Of a stretch of 64,000 nucleotides of DNA, positions 53,610 through 61,773 are shown one piece after another. A program made the position numbers and the translations under genes. Source of the stretch: Candidatus Ozemibacter sibiricus (GTDB lineage: Bacteria > Muiribacteriota > Ozemobacteria > Ozemobacterales > Ozemobacteraceae); contig QOQW01000004.1 of NCBI GenBank assembly GCA_003327425.1, positions 186,001 to 250,000 on the forward strand, given 5' to 3'. Below the pieces are notes generated by a model, which saw only the letters and a program-made list of their open reading frames with translations, was not told where the DNA came from and did no database searches. The first letter of the stretch is position 1. Every line of letters begins with the position of its first letter.

Positions 53610-56327
53610 ATGACCAAAACCGTCGCCGACCTGCTGGGATCCCCGCTCGAACCGGAGCGCCGCGAGGGACTGCTGTTCGCCGCGCGCGAGCCCTCCCGCG
53701 ACATCATGCGGCGCGTCGCCGAGCTCGCCGACAGCGACGAATCGCTCGAGATCCGGTTCCTCGCCCGCAAATGCCTGCACCAATGGAAGCGGGACCAGGG
53801 CGCCGCCCCGCCCACCCCAGGCGGGCTCGGCAAGGTCACCGCCGACCAGATCCGGGCCTACTTCCAAGGCCCCGAAGAGAACAAGACCGCCATCATCGAC
53901 TTCGCCGTCAGCCACCAATGCCTGGTGGCGCTCCCCGTCTTCGTCGAACAGGTCTTCCAGGAGACCGAACCCCATCTCATCGCCTCGCTCCTGATCGCCA
54001 TCGGGCGCCTGGGCAGCGAACCCGAGATCCGCACGCTCGTCCCCTTCCTGAGCCACGAGTCGCCCCGCGTCCGCGCCAATGCCGTCGAAGCCCTCGAATA
54101 CCTGGGCACCGTCAAGGCCTACCCCTTCATCCTGTCGATGCTCAAGGATCCCGACAACCGGGTCAAGGCCAATGCCGTCAAGGCCGTGCGCGGCCTCAGC
54201 CCGACCAGCACCATCCGCATCCTCCGACAGATGGTGGCCTCGAACTACCACAGCATGCAGGCTTCGGCCGCCTTCGCCCTGGCCTATTTCCCGGCCGAAG
54301 AGAACGTCGATCTGCTGGCCGGCCTGCTCGCCTCCCCCGAAGAGGCGGTGCGCGACAATGCCGCCCGCACCCTGGCCCTCTACGCGCAGAAGCAGGTGCC
54401 CGGCGCCCGCGAACGGCTGGCCGAACTGGCCCCCCAGGTGCTGGCCCACCTCGACGCGCTGGCCCGCCCGGCCGAGGCCGCCGAACCCCCCGCCAAGCCC
54501 TCGCTCTTGGCGGAGGCCCTGGCCGACGCCGACCCGCAACGCCGCCTAGCCGCGGTGCAAGAGGCGGTGGCCGCCGGCGACCAGTCGGTGGCCCGCCTGC
54601 TGCTGCGACACCTGCAACAGGGCGAACCCGACAAACGGGTGGTCGCCACCATCCTGCTCGGCTTCGGCCGCCTGCAGATCCGCTCGGCCGCCCCGCTTTT
54701 GATCAAAGGCCTGGGCTCGGCCGATGCCCGCACCCGCGCCAACTGCGTCGAAGCCCTTCGCCTGCTGAACCTGCCCGAAACCCTCGACCACCTCGTTCCC
54801 CTCCTGGAAGATCCCAACAACCGCGTGCGCGCCAACGCCATCATCGCCCTCAAGGAGCGCTCCGACGTCGACGTGCTGACGCCGTTGCGCGCGCTGCTGG
54901 CCGATCCCGATCCCCGTCCCCAGAAATCGGCGATCTACGCCATCATGGAGGTGAAGACCGCCGCCGCCTGGCGCCTGCTGCACGACGCCGCCGCCTCGCC
55001 GCTGCCCGAGATCGCCGACCTGGCCCGCCACTGCCTGGACGAACTGGCCGCGCAAGGACACAAGGTCCCACCGCCGCGCCACCCCGCCGCGCCACCGCCA
55101 TCAGCGCCCCCCGATGCCGCCCCACCGGCTCGGCCTTCGACACCCCCTGAGGCTCTGGAGCCGGCCACGCCCACCACCACGCCCTCGCCCCGGCCCGCCC
55201 CCCCTGCGCCACCGCTTCCGGCCTCGGCCGAGGCGCCCGCACCCATCCCCGAGGCTACGCCCTCCGATCTCGTGGCCAGCCTGCCGGCCGACCCTGCCCT
55301 GCGAGGCTGGCAGGCGTTCGCCATCGAGCATCTGGTCCTGCCCTTGCCCGCCGGCTGGGTAGCCCGGCCTGGCAAGCCCTCCCTGCAGTTCCTGCCACCC
55401 GATGGTGGCGAGATCCGCCTGGCCGGCTCGCAACGAGCTGTCCCCGAGGCCAGCCTGACCGTGACCTTCGGTACCACCCCCAACCCCACCGTCGATGCGG
55501 TGGCCGTTCTGGAACGCCGCCTGCAGGACATCCCCCGCTTTTTCGAAGGCTACGCCCTCCGCGCCCGGCGGGATGGCCCACTGCCCGACGGCGGGCGGTT
55601 CCTGGCGCTCACCTTCGACCACCGGCTGGAAGGCCAGCCGTTCACCACCACCGCCGTGGCCTTGCTCATGGGAAACACGCTGATCGCCCTCGATGCCATC
55701 GTCGCCCGGCCCCGGGTCGACCTCCTGCGCCCTATCCTCCAGATCGCGTTGGGGCGACTCCATCTGGGGCCCCGCCCGTGCGACCCCGACCTGGCTCAGA
55801 TCGCGCTGGCCCCTCACGCCGACTCGGGCGAGGCGCCACCCCAGGGCCAAAGCAGCCGGGCGCCTTCCGACCGCCCTCTCACGGCGACCGCCGGCCCCTC
55901 CTCTCCAACCGGCGACGTCGGTCGCGGCTCATCCTCCCCCTCCGATGCGGCGGCTTCCCTCGAGCCGTTCGCCCAAGATGGCCGGTGGGGCTACCGCCAG
56001 CGCAACAACGGCGCCATCGTCATCCCGCCGACCTTCGACGAGGCCTCCCCCTTCCGCGGCGGGTGGGCCCGCGTCGTCGATGCCGACGGCCCCCGCTACC
56101 TCGACGCCCGCGGCCGCCTCGCGCTCGCCCCGACCTTCACCCTGGCCGGCGAGTTCACCGAAAGCCTGGCCATGGTCCGCATCGGCGACGAGTGGGGCTA
56201 CATCGACCTCGACGGCAATATCGTGGTCAAGCCGCTCTTCCCCCAGATCGCCCTGATGCTCTTCCTGTTCGATGCCGAAATGAACTGGGAGATCCGCTGC
56301 CTCGAGCCCCGCCCCGCCCGCCCCTGA
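53610..56327 (+). CDS. HEAT-repeat protein with DcrB-like and WG-repeat regions
   Basis: 905 residues. Two blocks of HEAT/PBS-lyase-type repeats span about 60-255 and 300-480 (for example ESPRVRANAVEALEYLGT and DPNNRVRANAIIALKE). A Pro/Ala-rich linker (about 485-555) leads to a domain of about 160 residues resembling DcrB/DUF1795 folds (LPLPAGW ... LTVTFGT ... GRFLALTFDHRLEG). The C-terminus (about 790-890) has WG repeats (GRWGYRQRNNGAIVIPPTFDEA, in part, and EWGYIDLDGNIVVKP). No signal peptide, so cytoplasmic; a scaffold role is likely. The 3' end carries one copy of a 30-bp sequence repeated beyond the hicBA pair. Confidence 0.85.
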   Translation: MTKTVADLLGSPLEPERREGLLFAAREPSRDIMRRVAELADSDESLEIRFLARKCLHQWKRDQGAAPPTPGGLGKVTADQIRAYFQGPEENKTAIIDFAVSHQCLVALPVFVEQVFQETEPHLIASLLIAIGRLGSEPEIRTLVPFLSHESPRVRANAVEALEYLGTVKAYPFILSMLKDPDNRVKANAVKAVRGLSPTSTIRILRQMVASNYHSMQASAAFALAYFPAEENVDLLAGLLASPEEAVRDNAARTLALYAQKQVPGARERLAELAPQVLAHLDALARPAEAAEPPAKPSLLAEALADADPQRRLAAVQEAVAAGDQSVARLLLRHLQQGEPDKRVVATILLGFGRLQIRSAAPLLIKGLGSADARTRANCVEALRLLNLPETLDHLVPLLEDPNNRVRANAIIALKERSDVDVLTPLRALLADPDPRPQKSAIYAIMEVKTAAAWRLLHDAAASPLPEIADLARHCLDELAAQGHKVPPPRHPAAPPPSAPPDAAPPARPSTPPEALEPATPTTTPSPRPAPPAPPLPASAEAPAPIPEATPSDLVASLPADPALRGWQAFAIEHLVLPLPAGWVARPGKPSLQFLPPDGGEIRLAGSQRAVPEASLTVTFGTTPNPTVDAVAVLERRLQDIPRFFEGYALRARRDGPLPDGGRFLALTFDHRLEGQPFTTTAVALLMGNTLIALDAIVARPRVDLLRPILQIALGRLHLGPRPCDPDLAQIALAPHADSGEAPPQGQSSRAPSDRPLTATAGPSSPTGDVGRGSSSPSDAAASLEPFAQDGRWGYRQRNNGAIVIPPTFDEASPFRGGWARVVDADGPRYLDARGRLALAPTFTLAGEFTESLAMVRIGDEWGYIDLDGNIVVKPLFPQIALMLFLFDAEMNWEIRCLEPRPARP
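56291..56320 (+). repeat. 30-bp direct repeat, copy 1 (inside the end of the HEAT-repeat gene)
   Basis: Begins GATCCGCTGCCTCGAGCCCC. It matches 56939-56968 in 29 of 30 positions and brackets the hicBA pair. Confidence 0.75.
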
Positions 56328-56445
56328 GCACCAGAGTCGTCGACAATCCTGGCCTTGCGTCCGAATCAGGCCAGAGGTTCGCGCAGATCGTGGGCCAGAG
56401 CGGAAAACCTGTTCAGATCCAAAACTCCGCCATCGTCCTCCGGCG

Positions 56446-56652
56446 TCACTTCACCCGAAAGATCTTTTTGGGATCGGGAACCCCAAGATCCTGGCAGATT
56501 TTCCTGGCCAGGTCATCGTCGATTTCTCCATGGCGAGGCACGGCGCTGCGACGATGAAGGGAGGGATTTTCCCACCAGGAGTGCCGCGCTCCTTCCCTGA
56601 GAAGATGGCACCCCAACGCCTTCAAGTGGCGCAGCAGGGCGCCTCGTTTCAT
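56446..56652 (-). CDS. hicA: HicA-type mRNA interferase toxin
   Basis: 68 residues, typical HicA length. It has MKRGALLRHLKALGCHLLRE (in part), the catalytic-type His in EGARHSWW and AVPRHGEIDDDLARKICQDLG. The family is a small double-stranded-RNA-binding-fold RNase that cleaves mRNA when free of HicB. The start overlaps the end of hicB (ATGA). Here the antitoxin gene is first, the reverse of the more common order. The pair lies opposite the flanking HEAT-repeat gene. Confidence 0.9.
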   Translation of the reverse strand: MKRGALLRHLKALGCHLLREGARHSWWENPSLHRRSAVPRHGEIDDDLARKICQDLGVPDPKKIFRVK

Positions 56653-56861
56653 ACGGCGATCTTCTCTTCCTGGTAGCCTTCTCCTGCCGCCGCGACCGCC
56701 GCCCGACGATTGTCCTCCAGCGCCTCGCGCAGGGTGATCCGCAAGGTCTCGAGCAATTCCTCACGGGTGGCCTCCTGACAGTTCACGCCCGGAACCTCCG
56801 CAATCCACCCGATCCACCATTTCGGCGTCTGTTTGACAATGGCCGTGTATTTCGCTGGCAC
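56649..56861 (-). CDS. hicB: HicB-type antitoxin, short form
   Basis: 70 residues: KYTAIVKQTPKWWIGWIAEVPGVNCQEATREELLETL is the HicB partial RNase-H-like fold (in pieces: WWIGWIAEVPGVNCQ and EATREELLETLRITL). There is no C-terminal DNA-binding domain, so the pair may lack classic autorepression. The GTG at 56861 is preferred because GAGGAGGAGGG lies just upstream; a TTG at 56888 would fall on the predicted transcription start. Promoter at 56894-56902. Confidence 0.85.
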   Translation of the reverse strand: MPAKYTAIVKQTPKWWIGWIAEVPGVNCQEATREELLETLRITLREALEDNRRAAVAAAGEGYQEEKIAV

Positions 56862-56893
56862 GGTGCCCTCCTCCTCGATACTTTCCAACCTCG

Positions 56894-56902
56894 ATTATAC
56901 CA
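56894..56902 (-). promoter_or_regulatory. Extended -10 promoter of hicBA
   Basis: Minus strand TGGTATAAT (56902-56894) with a perfect -10 and no clear -35. The start is near 56887. Confidence 0.6.
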
Positions 56903-56938
56903 TCCGTTGTTCTTCGCCATCCCACCCACCACAGGGCT

Positions 56939-56968
56939 GATCCGCTGCCTCGAGCCCCGCCTCGCCCG
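56939..56968 (+). repeat. 30-bp direct repeat, copy 2
   Basis: Second copy of the sequence at 56291-56320 (one mismatch, C to T). Here it is not part of a gene. It ends about 210 bp from the end of the NTT-like carrier gene. Confidence 0.75.
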
Positions 56969-57177
56969 TTTGTGAGGGCGTTTTCGGAATCTGTAACGCG
57001 GAACCACGGTTGTTCGTATTCAAGGTGGAAAGCGATCCGAACCTTGGTTCTTCCGGCTGGCGGGCGGCCGACCCCGCCCCTCAGCCTCCCCCCCTCCCTC
57101 TGACGCCTCAGGAACCCCGCCCCGACGCCTCCCCCCCCCGGCCTCGGAGCGGGGTTCCCATTTATGGCCGGTGGCGG

Positions 57178-58725
57178 TCACTCGGCGGCCGACACCTGCA
57201 ACGAGGCCTTGAACCGAATCGCCAGAGCGACGATCGCCCCCGCCGACACGGCCATCACGCCGATGATCGTGGCGTCGATCCAGCCGCCGGGGCCGTAGCC
57301 GTGCAGCCCCCAGAGCAGGAAGCCCGAAGCCAGCCCATCGCCCGCCCGGAACACCAGCGTATCGATGAACCCCTTCCCCTGGTATTTCTCTTCGCGCGTG
57401 ACCAGGGTGAACATCAGCTCGCGCAGGGCCCGCCCGGTCGAATAATTGGTCGCATAGCGGAAGACGACCACGGTCGCCGCCACCACCAGAGAGGCCTCGG
57501 TGCTCAGCCACAGCGAGCCGAGGATCTGGCTGACCGGCAGCACCAGCAAACCCCAGACCGGCACCGTCAGCCGCATGAACCCCCAGGTCAGGGTGAACTG
57601 GGTCAGCAGCGACACGCCATTGATGGCGTTGTAGAGGTTGGCCCAGTAGACGGTGCGCAGATCGCGCGAGGGCAGGGTCTCCTCGACCAGGGCGTTGACC
57701 TGATACGAGAACAGGCTGCTGGCGAACGTGTAGCAGAACATCTCCAGCGCCAGCAGCAGCAGCAGGGAAGACCTGAACGTGCAGGTCAGTCCGTCCCAGG
57801 GGCGCGGCTCCGCCGGCCGAGAATGGGCGACGGTTGTTCCGTCCTCATCTCTCGGGCGAGGCAGCCACGCCGGCAGCCAGGCCGTCGGCATCAGCAGGGC
57901 GGCCGCCACCAGCAATAGATGGGTCGTCCCGACCGCCGACGCCAGCCAGGCCGTCAACAGCCCGCCGGCCAATCCGCCGACCAACCCCCCATAGCCGATC
58001 ATGCCGTAGAGTCGTTTGCCCTGAGCCGTCGTGAAGACATCGTTCACGTATGACCAGAACATGCTGATCGAAAACAACGCGAACAGGTTGACCCAGACGA
58101 AATACCCGGCGATCATCACCACCCCCGCCCAGGTCACCAGCCGCCCCGACCCCGGCATGACCGGCGCCGGCTCGGCCCGGGCGGCAGGTCTGCCACCTTC
58201 CTCGAGGCGCATCACCTCGACCGCCTCCCGAACGGTGGGGGAAGCCAGCCTCGCCTCGCTCCGACCAGCCGAGGCCGCCTCCCCCTCCAGTCGCCCCCCG
58301 GCGCCCCCGGCTTCCGCCGAGGCGACCGCCGGAACCGCGGCCGGGAGCGACGACGATGCCTTCTCCATCCTGCTTTCCCCGCCCGCGCGGTGCAGCGATA
58401 TGACCTGGAACCCGCCCCAGAAGCCCAGCAAGCAGACCACGAACACCCAGGTGATGCCAGGGATGAACCGTTCAGGCCGGAACCGCCCGACGATCCAGGT
58501 GTAGAGCGCATTGCCGCCGATCAGCGAGAGCATCGACAGAATGTTCAAGGCCGGGATCGTCTGCGATCCCAGCTCGATCGCCAGGCTTTCCCGGATCGGT
58601 TTCAGCACATAGTAGGTCATGATCAGGAAGCCGAACCCGACCACGGCCACCCAGGCCATCCGGCGCTCGCCGACAGGTCGATCCGCCATGACGGCGACCG
58701 CGTGCTCTGACGTTCCTTCCGGCAT
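57178..58725 (-). CDS. NTT (ATP/ADP-carrier)-like major facilitator membrane protein
   Basis: 515 residues with about 12 hydrophobic spans. The first span ends LIMTYYVLKPIRESLAIELGS, the hallmark of the TLC/NTT-like carriers (YYxLKPxRDSL), here given in part as YYVLKPIRESL. A charged cytoplasmic loop of about 90 residues (about 110-200) interrupts the spans after the third. Free-living bacteria carry such Npt1/Npt2-like proteins, where transport of nucleotides is unproven and some are fused to HEAT or cyclic-nucleotide domains. The start at 58725 follows GGAGGGATA; a frame from 58764 lacks such a site. It is separate from the HEAT-repeat gene upstream on the other strand. Confidence 0.82.
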   Translation of the reverse strand: MPEGTSEHAVAVMADRPVGERRMAWVAVVGFGFLIMTYYVLKPIRESLAIELGSQTIPALNILSMLSLIGGNALYTWIVGRFRPERFIPGITWVFVVCLLGFWGGFQVISLHRAGGESRMEKASSSLPAAVPAVASAEAGGAGGRLEGEAASAGRSEARLASPTVREAVEVMRLEEGGRPAARAEPAPVMPGSGRLVTWAGVVMIAGYFVWVNLFALFSISMFWSYVNDVFTTAQGKRLYGMIGYGGLVGGLAGGLLTAWLASAVGTTHLLLVAAALLMPTAWLPAWLPRPRDEDGTTVAHSRPAEPRPWDGLTCTFRSSLLLLLALEMFCYTFASSLFSYQVNALVEETLPSRDLRTVYWANLYNAINGVSLLTQFTLTWGFMRLTVPVWGLLVLPVSQILGSLWLSTEASLVVAATVVVFRYATNYSTGRALRELMFTLVTREEKYQGKGFIDTLVFRAGDGLASGFLLWGLHGYGPGGWIDATIIGVMAVSAGAIVALAIRFKASLQVSAAE

Positions 58726-58786
58726 TATCCCTCCATCTGCCTTGGCACGGTCTCGCCGGGGCACCGGCGCCGCCGACGTGCGCCCA

Positions 58787-58795
58787 TGGTATCAT
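58787..58795 (+). promoter_or_regulatory. Extended -10 element before the HepT-like remnant
   Basis: TGGTATCAT ends 8 nt before the ATG at 58804, the same geometry as at 53595-53603. Confidence 0.4.
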
Positions 58796-58803
58796 GGAAT
58801 GGC

Positions 58804-58974
58804 ATGAGCCTTCTCGATCTGACATCCCTGGAGAAAGCCCTCGCTGCCCTGCACAGGGGGCTGCAGCGCGCCCAGGGCGCCCCCGACGATGAAGAACTCA
58901 GAGATGCCGTCATTCAGCGCTTCGAGTTCACCATGGACCTCTGCTGGAAGATGATCCAACGATGGACCGCCTAA
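58804..58974 (+). pseudogene. Truncated HI0074/HepT-like nucleotidyltransferase-partner protein
   Basis: 56 residues: LTSLEKALAALHRGLQ and LRDAVIQRFEFTMDLCWKMIQR are the start of the nucleotidyltransferase substrate-binding (HI0074/HepT-like) family, which is normally about 120-140 residues. The frame stops at the point where helix 3 should begin, 22 bp before the end of an antisense ATPase gene. A matching fragment of the cognate nucleotidyltransferase is found beyond that ATPase gene (60350-60433). I read this as one broken toxin-antitoxin-like pair. Confidence 0.75.
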
Positions 58975-58996
58975 ACCGGTGATAAGCTTCCACCTC

Positions 58997-60253
58997 TCAG
59001 AGCATCTGCCAAGGAATGGCCAAAATGTTCTCCGCCAGACGCAAGGGACGCGGACATCGACAGATCACCCACCCCGTCTCCGCGCGACCTGGATGATCGG
59101 CCAGGAACCGCCGCAGATGACGGGTATCGCTGCCCCCTGGCCGCTCGGTCCATTTCACTTCGATCGGAATCAGGCGCTCTCCATCCTCGATCACGTAATC
59201 GATCTCGGCCCCATCGGCTGAGCGCAGAAACAACAGCCGCCCTCGCCCGAGGTACTGGAGACGGCGCCACAGTTCAAGGCCCACGAACTGCTCGAACAGG
59301 GGGCCTGGGTTGGCCAGAACGGTTTCTCGCGAGGGCGGCAGTCCGGCCGCTGCATGCCGAACTCCCAGATCGAAGAACAAGAAGCGCGGCGATGTCAAAA
59401 GGTTCTTGCGAGGAGAAGAAGTGAACGCCGGGAGATGGATGCCGATGAACATGTCTTCGAGCAGTTGATAGTAGTTTTTGACCGTCGGCACCGAGACGCC
59501 GGCCTCGCGCGCGATGGATGAATGGTTGATGATCTCACCTGAAGCTTGAGCAGCGAACTGCAAGAACCGGAGAAAGGCTCCCCAGTCTTTGACCGCCGCC
59601 TCACGACGGATTTCCTCTTCCAGATAGGCGGTGACATACGAGGCCAATAGCTCGGCCCGATCCTCGGCCTCGGCCAGGACGATTCCTGGCAGCGCCCCAA
59701 CCGCCAGCCTGGTTTCAAGATCGAAGGACGGAAAAGGGCCACGCCCCTCTGCATCATGCGTTGGTGGAAAGGGCAGCGGCGTCAAGACAGCCCCCTTGGT
59801 CTCCCCCATCCGTGGTGCGGGAGGCTGTTCCGACAAGGTCAGAGGCCATAATCGGTGCAAGAAACTTCGGCCTGGCAGCAGGTTGGCCCCCGAACGCCGC
59901 AGCTTGCGAGCCGAGCTGCCGCACAGGATGAATCGCCATCTGGTTCGGTCGCGATCGAACAAATGCTGGACCGCATCGAACAGGGCCGGCACCGCCTGAG
60001 CTTCGTCGACGATGATCGTCCAGGCGGAAGAGCGAGCGGGCAACGCTTCGCACAGGTCGACGAACTCTTCGGGGCGGGCGGCCAGGCGAGCCCGCTCCCC
60101 AGGATGGGAAAGATCGAGGCGAATGGCATCCGGCGGCGCGACCAGATCGATCAGGGTCGATTTCCCGGTCTGGCGAGCCCCGAACAAGATATGCACCCAA
60201 GGCCGGGCGAGCTTGGCCCGAAATTCTGGGAGGTACCACCGATGGCAGGACAT
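58997..60253 (-). CDS. AAA_14/DUF4143 ATPase
   Basis: 418 residues. ATPase domain with Walker A GARQTGKST (near 26-34), Walker B TIIVDEAQ and sensor ILCGSSARKL, followed by a winged-helix region (about 240-290) and the DUF4143 C-terminal domain with GAEIDYVIEDGERLIPIEVKW, a PD-(D/E)xK-like nuclease pattern. Members are common accessory genes, often near mobile or toxin-antitoxin loci, with poorly known function. The ATG at 60253 has no Shine-Dalgarno, only an AT-rich leader. Promoter TTGTCT-17-TAAAAT at 60288-60316. It lies between two remnants of another gene pair, in the opposite orientation. Confidence 0.88.
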   Translation of the reverse strand: MSCHRWYLPEFRAKLARPWVHILFGARQTGKSTLIDLVAPPDAIRLDLSHPGERARLAARPEEFVDLCEALPARSSAWTIIVDEAQAVPALFDAVQHLFDRDRTRWRFILCGSSARKLRRSGANLLPGRSFLHRLWPLTLSEQPPAPRMGETKGAVLTPLPFPPTHDAEGRGPFPSFDLETRLAVGALPGIVLAEAEDRAELLASYVTAYLEEEIRREAAVKDWGAFLRFLQFAAQASGEIINHSSIAREAGVSVPTVKNYYQLLEDMFIGIHLPAFTSSPRKNLLTSPRFLFFDLGVRHAAAGLPPSRETVLANPGPLFEQFVGLELWRRLQYLGRGRLLFLRSADGAEIDYVIEDGERLIPIEVKWTERPGGSDTRHLRRFLADHPGRAETGWVICRCPRPLRLAENILAIPWQML

Positions 60254-60287
60254 GATTTTCTAAACACTACTTTAAATTTTCGGCTAT

Positions 60288-60316
60288 ATTTTAATCTATT
60301 CGCCCGTATTAGACAA
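60288..60316 (-). promoter_or_regulatory. Promoter of the AAA_14/DUF4143 gene
   Basis: Minus strand TTGTCT (60316-60311), 17-bp spacer, TAAAAT (60293-60288) in a markedly AT-rich stretch (60255-60316) unlike its surroundings. The leader is about 28 nt. Confidence 0.6.
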
Positions 60317-60349
60317 GACACCTTCCATCCCCTCGAGATCGAACCCTGA

Positions 60350-60433
60350 AACCGAGTCGACCTGGTCGACTGGGCGACCATCGATCCTGCCTTTCGCGCC
60401 ATCATCGCCGCCCAGAGCGTCCCCCTCGCCTGA
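60350..60433 (+). pseudogene. C-terminal remnant of a MNT/HI0073-like nucleotidyltransferase
   Basis: The frame reads NRVDLVDWATIDPAFRAII followed by AAQSVPLA and a stop. VDxVDWATxxxxFRxII is the characteristic end of small HI0073/MntA-type nucleotidyltransferases. A TGA lies immediately upstream in frame, and no catalytic GSRxxG part is present. It is the expected partner of the HepT-like remnant at 58804-58974, now separated by about 1.4 kb containing the antisense ATPase gene. Confidence 0.6.
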
Positions 60434-60483
60434 CCGCCCGATCGCCTCCCCCTCGCTTCGCCAGGGGGCAGACCTTCCCGAAG

Positions 60484-60514
60484 ACGAAAACTCCTCCCTT
60501 TTCCGAGGGAGGAG
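60484..60514 (-). terminator. Intrinsic terminator of the basic exported protein gene
   Basis: Perfect 8-bp arms CTCCTCCC / GGGAGGAG (60491-60514). Reading leftward they are followed by TTTTCGTC, 24 nt beyond the stop at 60538. Confidence 0.75.
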
Positions 60515-60537
60515 ATATCGAACGACCGTGGTTGGAT

Positions 60538-61092
60538 TCAGCGGCGAGAGCGCTTCACCCGGCGCTTGTAGGATTTGGATTGCGCGGGCAACGTCGGATC
60601 GACGGGAGGCAGCGGAGCACCGCCCGCGATGGCCCCCGGATTGTCGGCCGGCAGCGGGGCGAAGCCCTGGGACGGCCCCTGGCCGGGAGCCTGCCCACCG
60701 CCCTGACCGGGATTGGCGCCGCCCTTGCCGCCCTTCTTGCGGGTGTTGCGCCGCCAGTGCCCATTGGTCAGGGTCTTGTTGCCCTTCTTGTAGTGGCCGC
60801 AGACCCAGACGCGCTTGGGCCGCTTGCCGGTGATCCGCGATTTGATCTTCACGCCGGTATCCATGATGCGGTTCTGGATGCGCGCCCCCGTGAGCACGAT
60901 GCCGCGCTTGATCTTCTTGCAGACGCGCTTGATCTTGCGCTTGATCTTGCGATAGGTGCGCGTGAAGAAGCCGACTTTCTTGTAGTGCTTGTGCTTGCCC
61001 TTGGCTTCGGCCTGACGGCTCTCACCACCCGCGAGGAACAGGCTCAGGGCCAGCATGACCACCATCACCCACCGGTAGCTGCGAACCAACAT
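60538..61092 (-). CDS. Exported, strongly basic protein
   Basis: 184 residues. A signal peptide (about 5-30, ending QAEAK) precedes a Lys/Arg-rich region (about 31-120: KHKHYKKVGFF, RKIKRKIKRVCKKIKRG) with two cysteines. A Gly/Pro/Gln-rich stretch (about 122-165: GQGGGQAPGQGPSQG) and a basic tail (SYKRRVKRSRR) follow. GGAGGT before the ATG at 61092 fixes the start. It may bind nucleic acid or anionic surface polymers outside the membrane; no family recognised. Confidence 0.7.
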   Translation of the reverse strand: MLVRSYRWVMVVMLALSLFLAGGESRQAEAKGKHKHYKKVGFFTRTYRKIKRKIKRVCKKIKRGIVLTGARIQNRIMDTGVKIKSRITGKRPKRVWVCGHYKKGNKTLTNGHWRRNTRKKGGKGGANPGQGGGQAPGQGPSQGFAPLPADNPGAIAGGAPLPPVDPTLPAQSKSYKRRVKRSRR

Positions 61093-61512
61093 ATCGGGAC
61101 CTCCGCATTGCATTTCAGACGTATGCAATTATTTTATCCGCCAACCCCACCCCCCCGGAAGGGGTACCCCCAAAAAAGATCCAGCAGCGTCCTTTCCGTA
61201 AGTATGACCAACTTGTGTGAGGTAAACGCGGGACCTTTTCTCCATCATGATAATGGAAGTGACAATTGTGACCCGCATCCCCCCCTCCCTCACCTCAGGG
61301 CCCCTTGCCCGAGAAGGTGAGAACCGCGTTCGATCGTTGCCGGGCGACCACTCCGATCCATCTGCGCCGCATCCCTGAAGACTGTGGCAGATGGCTGCCG
61401 AACTGGCCGCAGCGACTTCGGTGACGGCCACGGCTCGGTGGTGAGGTTTGGCATCCAAGAAACTGACCAAGCAGGTGGTTCGCCGGTATGGACGGTTTGG
61501 TTGGAATCCTAG

Positions 61513-61722
61513 TGTTCAGGTTGGGAAGCCTTCCTCGACGGGATCAATGTACCAATCCATCGTGCTAACACCGTTTTCATGGCACTGGCCCTCCCTCCCG
61601 GAGCACATCTGATGGAATGGCGGTATCGCCCATGCGGGTATCCTTGGCTCCTTTTACCTTCTGCCTTGGCGGCATTGGCCTTGCTTGGCATCCTCAGCTT
61701 CCGAGCCGTTGGTCGACTCTTT
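61513..61722 (+). pseudogene. YfhO-family membrane protein remnant (C-terminus only)
   Basis: The frame reads SGWEAFLDGINVPIHRAN, then PPGAHLMEWRYRP, then a hydrophobic span LLLPSALAALALLGIL. This is the end of YfhO-type glycosyltransferase-like membrane proteins (pattern GWxAxxDGxxxPIxxAN ... xPxGxHxxxxxYxP plus last span). A TAG lies three codons before GWEAF in the same frame and nothing recognisable precedes it. The frame has no stop before the pseudopilin ATG at 61774, so the two are now continuous in frame. Confidence 0.55.
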
Positions 61723-61749
61723 ACAGGTCCGGGCCCGGTGGGTTATAAT
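61721..61749 (+). promoter_or_regulatory. Promoter of the giant pseudopilin gene
   Basis: TTACAG (61721-61726), 17-bp spacer, perfect TATAAT (61744-61749). The start near 61756 leaves an 18-nt leader containing AAAGGA. Confidence 0.7.
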
Positions 61750-61773
61750 GGTGAAGGGGAAAGGATCTTCCAA

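Larger units (their letters stand above)
61093..61773. other. Gene-poor region with decayed sequence
   Basis: About 680 bp. The right third contains a recognisable C-terminal remnant of a YfhO-like membrane protein (61513-61722) and the promoter of the pseudopilin gene. The left part (61093-61512) shows no coherent frame that I can identify, and its base composition is less GC-rich than most of the window. Confidence 0.5.

Noticed and set aside
56353-56445. A short minus-strand frame after hicA
   Set aside because: About 27 codons, no family resemblance and no ribosome-binding site; probably chance.
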